A stretch of DNA of 6,335 bases from Nitrospinota bacterium (lineage in GTDB: Bacteria > Nitrospinota > Nitrospinia > JACRGO01), in assembly GCA_016212295.1 (NCBI GenBank), contig JACRGO010000077.1, positions 1-6,335 of the forward strand, written 5' to 3'. Position numbers and translations under genes: made by a program. Under the pieces are notes generated by a model. The model did not search any database. It was not told where the DNA came from and worked only from the letters and a program-made list of their open reading frames with translations. Every line of letters begins with the position of its first letter. The first letter of the stretch is position 1. Positions 4,128 to 6,335 of the stretch are shown here, in pieces.

Positions 4128-6140
4128 TCAGCGTTCCATTTCCCCTGAAAACCTTTCCAGGTCCAGAACCAGCCCCATCTCTCCTTTGCCTGTTACTATC
4201 ACCCCTGAATAAAATCCCAGCCTGGACAGGGGCAGCCCCAGAGGTTTTATCACGGCCTCCATTCCGGTCAAAAGATGGTCCACAACCAGTCCCAGCTTCC
4301 TGCCCGCTATTTCCACGCAAACAACCGGTTCATACGCGCGTCCGTTGGTGCTCCCCGGCGGAAGATTTAATAAAGAACCCAGTTCCATTATGTTTATCCT
4401 CTCGTCCCTTCTTATGAAAAATTGTTTTCCGTTTTCCTCTTTTATGCTGGACAACGGGACCTCCGCCACGAATTGTAATTTGGACAAAGGAATTGCCAAG
4501 AGTAGTTCTCCCTGCCTCACAAGGAAAGTCTTGGCCACTGCAAGGGTCATTGGAAGTTTCAAAATGAATTTCGTGCCCCTGCCGGGAACGGAATGAATGA
4601 AAATATTTCCACCCATGTTTTCAATGGCGGTTTTCACCACGTCCATTCCCACGCCTCTGCCGGAAATATCAGTCACCTTATCCGCTGTGCTCAATCCGGG
4701 CGCGCAGATCAGCATGAGCGCCTCTTGCCCGGAAAGACTTTCGGCCTTCTCGCGGGAGATAATTCCCTTTTCCACCGCTTTTTCCACGACTTTTTTAGCG
4801 TCGATGCCGCGTCCGTCATCTTCTATTTGTATATAGGCCAGGTCCTTTTCCTTCCAGGCCGTCAATTCCAGTTTTCCGCAAGGGGCTTTCCCTATCTTTT
4901 TTCTTTCCTCCGGACTCTCTATGCCGTGGTCAACGGAGTTGCGGACCAAGTGGAGGAGCGGGTCTCCAAGTTCCTCCAGGATGGCGCGGTCCAGCCTGAC
5001 GTTTTTCCCAAGGATTTTCAGATCGACTTCCTTGCCTGTTCCGCGTTGAAGCTCCCTTATCGCCCTTGGAAGCATATCTATGAGGGCCGCCAGGGGCATC
5101 ATCCTTAATTTCATGATCTGATTGTGCAGCCTTTTAATGGAGCGTTGGAGTTCCGCGTGGCAATTTTTCAGCTCCGTGGACCCGGTTTCCTTTAGCAAAT
5201 CAAAAAGGCGCCGCTCCTGGACCATCATCTCTCCTATAATATCCACCAGATTGTCCAAGTCAGGGGTATCCACCTTCACCGACGCTGGTTTTCTATAGGC
5301 TGGAAGAGGGACCGTGGTTTTTTTCTTGTCCTTTTCCCTGGTAAATTCTTCTCTTGTTTCCTTGGTTTTTTCCTGGGAGCGAGTTATAAGAACCTCCTCG
5401 ATGGTAAAATTTTCAAGCTCCACTGAGGATTGGACAATGTTTTCCACTGCCTCTCTTTCCGCCTGTGACACAAGAAACAACCAAAAATCATTTTCCATTC
5501 CCGAGCGGCCGCTTTCAATCTCCTCGCGGGGAGGGTGCGTCCTTTTCACGGTCCCCAGGTTTTCCAATTCCACTATAAGGAGGAAGGCCCTGGCGGCGGG
5601 AGAAGGGGCGTCGCTGGAAACGAGGACATGGATTTTAAAAAGCTTCCAGCCTCTGTCCGAGGAACCGCCAGGCTGGCCTTCCTGAGCGCTTTCTTCATGG
5701 AAGCCTCCAGTCCTGGAAACCGGTGGAGGGACAGGCAACGAAGCCGATAGAGTTCCGGCTTCGATTTTTCCTTCAGCCAGGATTTTTTCTATAAGGGAGG
5801 AGCAGTCAGGAAAGTCCATGGAGTCAGAGGCTACCATGTCCACCAGGGTTTGCAGGGTATCCACCACCTCGAACAAAAGGCCGAAAACGTTTTTTGTGAA
5901 TTCTTTTTTGCCGTTGCGGACTTTTTCCATCAAGTCCTCGGTCTTATGGCTGAGGGCGGAGATATCATCGTATCCCATGGAAGCGGCCATCCCCTTGATG
6001 GAGTGGGCGTGCCGGAAAAGGGCGTCAATCGCCTCCTTTTCATGAGGCGACCCGGCAAGCCGGTCCAGGCTTTCTCCCATTTCCTGGAGGTTCTTAGATG
6101 CCTCTTCAACGAAAAGGCCTTTGTATTTTGAGGTGTCCAT
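4128..6140 (-). CDS. cheA: Chemotaxis-type histidine kinase CheA
   Basis: This complete 670-residue cytoplasmic kinase passes phosphate from ATP through its own histidine to response regulators, normally under control of chemoreceptors via CheW. Domains in order: P1/HPt at about 1-125 with HAHSIKGM and phospho-acceptor His46; a Pro/Gly/Ser-rich linker (127-164); a P2-like regulator-binding domain (166-250) containing AARAFLLIVELENLG; a highly charged linker (253-280); P3 dimerisation helices (290-350); P4 ATPase with N-box LHLVRNSVDHGIE (396-408), DDGRGID (441-447), PGLSTADKVTD (481-491) and GRGVGMD (494-500); and a CheW-like P5 domain (about 535-668). All key residues are present, and length is typical. 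No receiver domain is attached. The ATG overlaps the hypB stop by one base and has no clear Shine-Dalgarno, so translation is probably coupled. No other chemotaxis gene is visible in the window. Confidence 0.95.
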   Translation of the reverse strand: MDTSKYKGLFVEEASKNLQEMGESLDRLAGSPHEKEAIDALFRHAHSIKGMAASMGYDDISALSHKTEDLMEKVRNGKKEFTKNVFGLLFEVVDTLQTLVDMVASDSMDFPDCSSLIEKILAEGKIEAGTLSASLPVPPPVSRTGGFHEESAQEGQPGGSSDRGWKLFKIHVLVSSDAPSPAARAFLLIVELENLGTVKRTHPPREEIESGRSGMENDFWLFLVSQAEREAVENIVQSSVELENFTIEEVLITRSQEKTKETREEFTREKDKKKTTVPLPAYRKPASVKVDTPDLDNLVDIIGEMMVQERRLFDLLKETGSTELKNCHAELQRSIKRLHNQIMKLRMMPLAALIDMLPRAIRELQRGTGKEVDLKILGKNVRLDRAILEELGDPLLHLVRNSVDHGIESPEERKKIGKAPCGKLELTAWKEKDLAYIQIEDDGRGIDAKKVVEKAVEKGIISREKAESLSGQEALMLICAPGLSTADKVTDISGRGVGMDVVKTAIENMGGNIFIHSVPGRGTKFILKLPMTLAVAKTFLVRQGELLLAIPLSKLQFVAEVPLSSIKEENGKQFFIRRDERINIMELGSLLNLPPGSTNGRAYEPVVCVEIAGRKLGLVVDHLLTGMEAVIKPLGLPLSRLGFYSGVIVTGKGEMGLVLDLERFSGEMER

Positions 6141-6335
6141 TAGCGGTTCATTCCGGTTATTTCCAAAAGCCAGCCGAGCCAGGCGTCCATTCCGTCCCCT
6201 CTGGTGGCGGAGGTTTTGTATACTTTCAGTTTAGGGTTGATTTCCAATGCCTCGGCTATGAAACGCCCGGGGTCCACGTTGGCGTAAGGGAGCAGATCCA
6301 TTTTGTTCAATACCAACACCTCTGAGGACAGGAAC
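6140..6335 (-). CDS. hypB: Hydrogenase/urease nickel-insertion GTPase HypB, C-terminal fragment
   Basis: The minus-strand frame open from the window edge encodes 64 residues ending in GMNR and TAA (6142-6140). It contains LVLNKMDLLPYANVD, whose NKMD is the guanine-specificity (G4) motif followed by the LLPY that marks HypB, then KTSATRGDGMDAWLGWL, which combines the G5-like SAT with the GxGxDAWxxWL ending typical of HypB. HypB hydrolyses GTP while helping load nickel into NiFe hydrogenase precursors, together with HypA. The P-loop, metal-binding cysteines and start lie beyond the window. The related GTPase UreG is less likely because of the LLPY and DAW motifs. The stop shares its last base with the cheA ATG. 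Confidence 0.82.
   Translation of the reverse strand, partial: FLSSEVLVLNKMDLLPYANVDPGRFIAEALEINPKLKVYKTSATRGDGMDAWLGWLLEITGMNR

Noticed and set aside
4106-4128. Two direct copies of CCGCGCCGT with a 14-base period
   Set aside because: Only two short GC-rich copies exist, one overlapping the cheA stop. It could be chance, and two copies do not make a CRISPR or iteron array.
3980-4417. Plus-strand open frame across the right repeat into cheA
   Set aside because: The AGGTPALLG segment is repeat-derived and the remainder is antisense to the cheA 3' end.
4593-5108. Plus-strand open frame of 171 codons
   Set aside because: It is antisense to the ATPase domain of cheA. The kinase motifs on the minus strand explain the sequence.

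Overview
The window reads as a piece of a bacterial chromosome of moderate-to-high GC content, with all cellular genes on the minus strand. A lipoprotein-type signal peptide, a CheA chemotaxis kinase, a two-subunit 2-oxoacid:ferredoxin oxidoreductase and a hydrogenase-maturation GTPase (HypB) suggest a motile or signalling bacterium, probably diderm, with low-potential ferredoxin and hydrogen metabolism. I cannot place it in a phylum from this sequence. An IS-element end and several palindromic intergenic repeats suggest a repeat-rich genome.

Layout in the direction of minus-strand transcription (right to left): (1) 6335-6140, the C-terminal end of hypB, cut by the window edge. (2) 6140-4128, a complete 670-residue cheA whose ATG shares one base with the hypB stop codon (TAATG), so the two are almost certainly co-transcribed. 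(3) 4127-3664, a 464-base gene-free gap. It holds a nested set of perfect or near-perfect inverted repeats (3838-4046), a compact terminator-like hairpin (3793-3830) and a good sigma70-type promoter (3768-3740) for the next operon. (4) 3663-1924 and 1927-1067, korA (fused gamma-alpha subunit, TTG start with a strong Shine-Dalgarno) and korB (TPP and 4Fe-4S subunit), joined by an ATGA overlap. (5) 991-260, an unrecognised predicted lipoprotein of about 240 residues. (6) 136-1, on the plus strand, the 3' end of an IS5-family-like transposase and probably the right end of its insertion sequence.

KorAB is a complete CoA-acylating 2-oxoacid oxidoreductase of the two-subunit type: the gamma-domain glycine-rich motif, the YPITP motif, the TPP motif and four cluster cysteines are all visible. 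CheA is a full P1-P2-P3-P4-P5 kinase with no attached receiver. No chemoreceptor, CheW or CheY lies in the window. The hypB-cheA pairing is the most unexpected gene arrangement, and the nested palindromic block between cheA and korA is the most unusual non-coding structure. I see no convincing evidence of a wholly new multi-gene system here.
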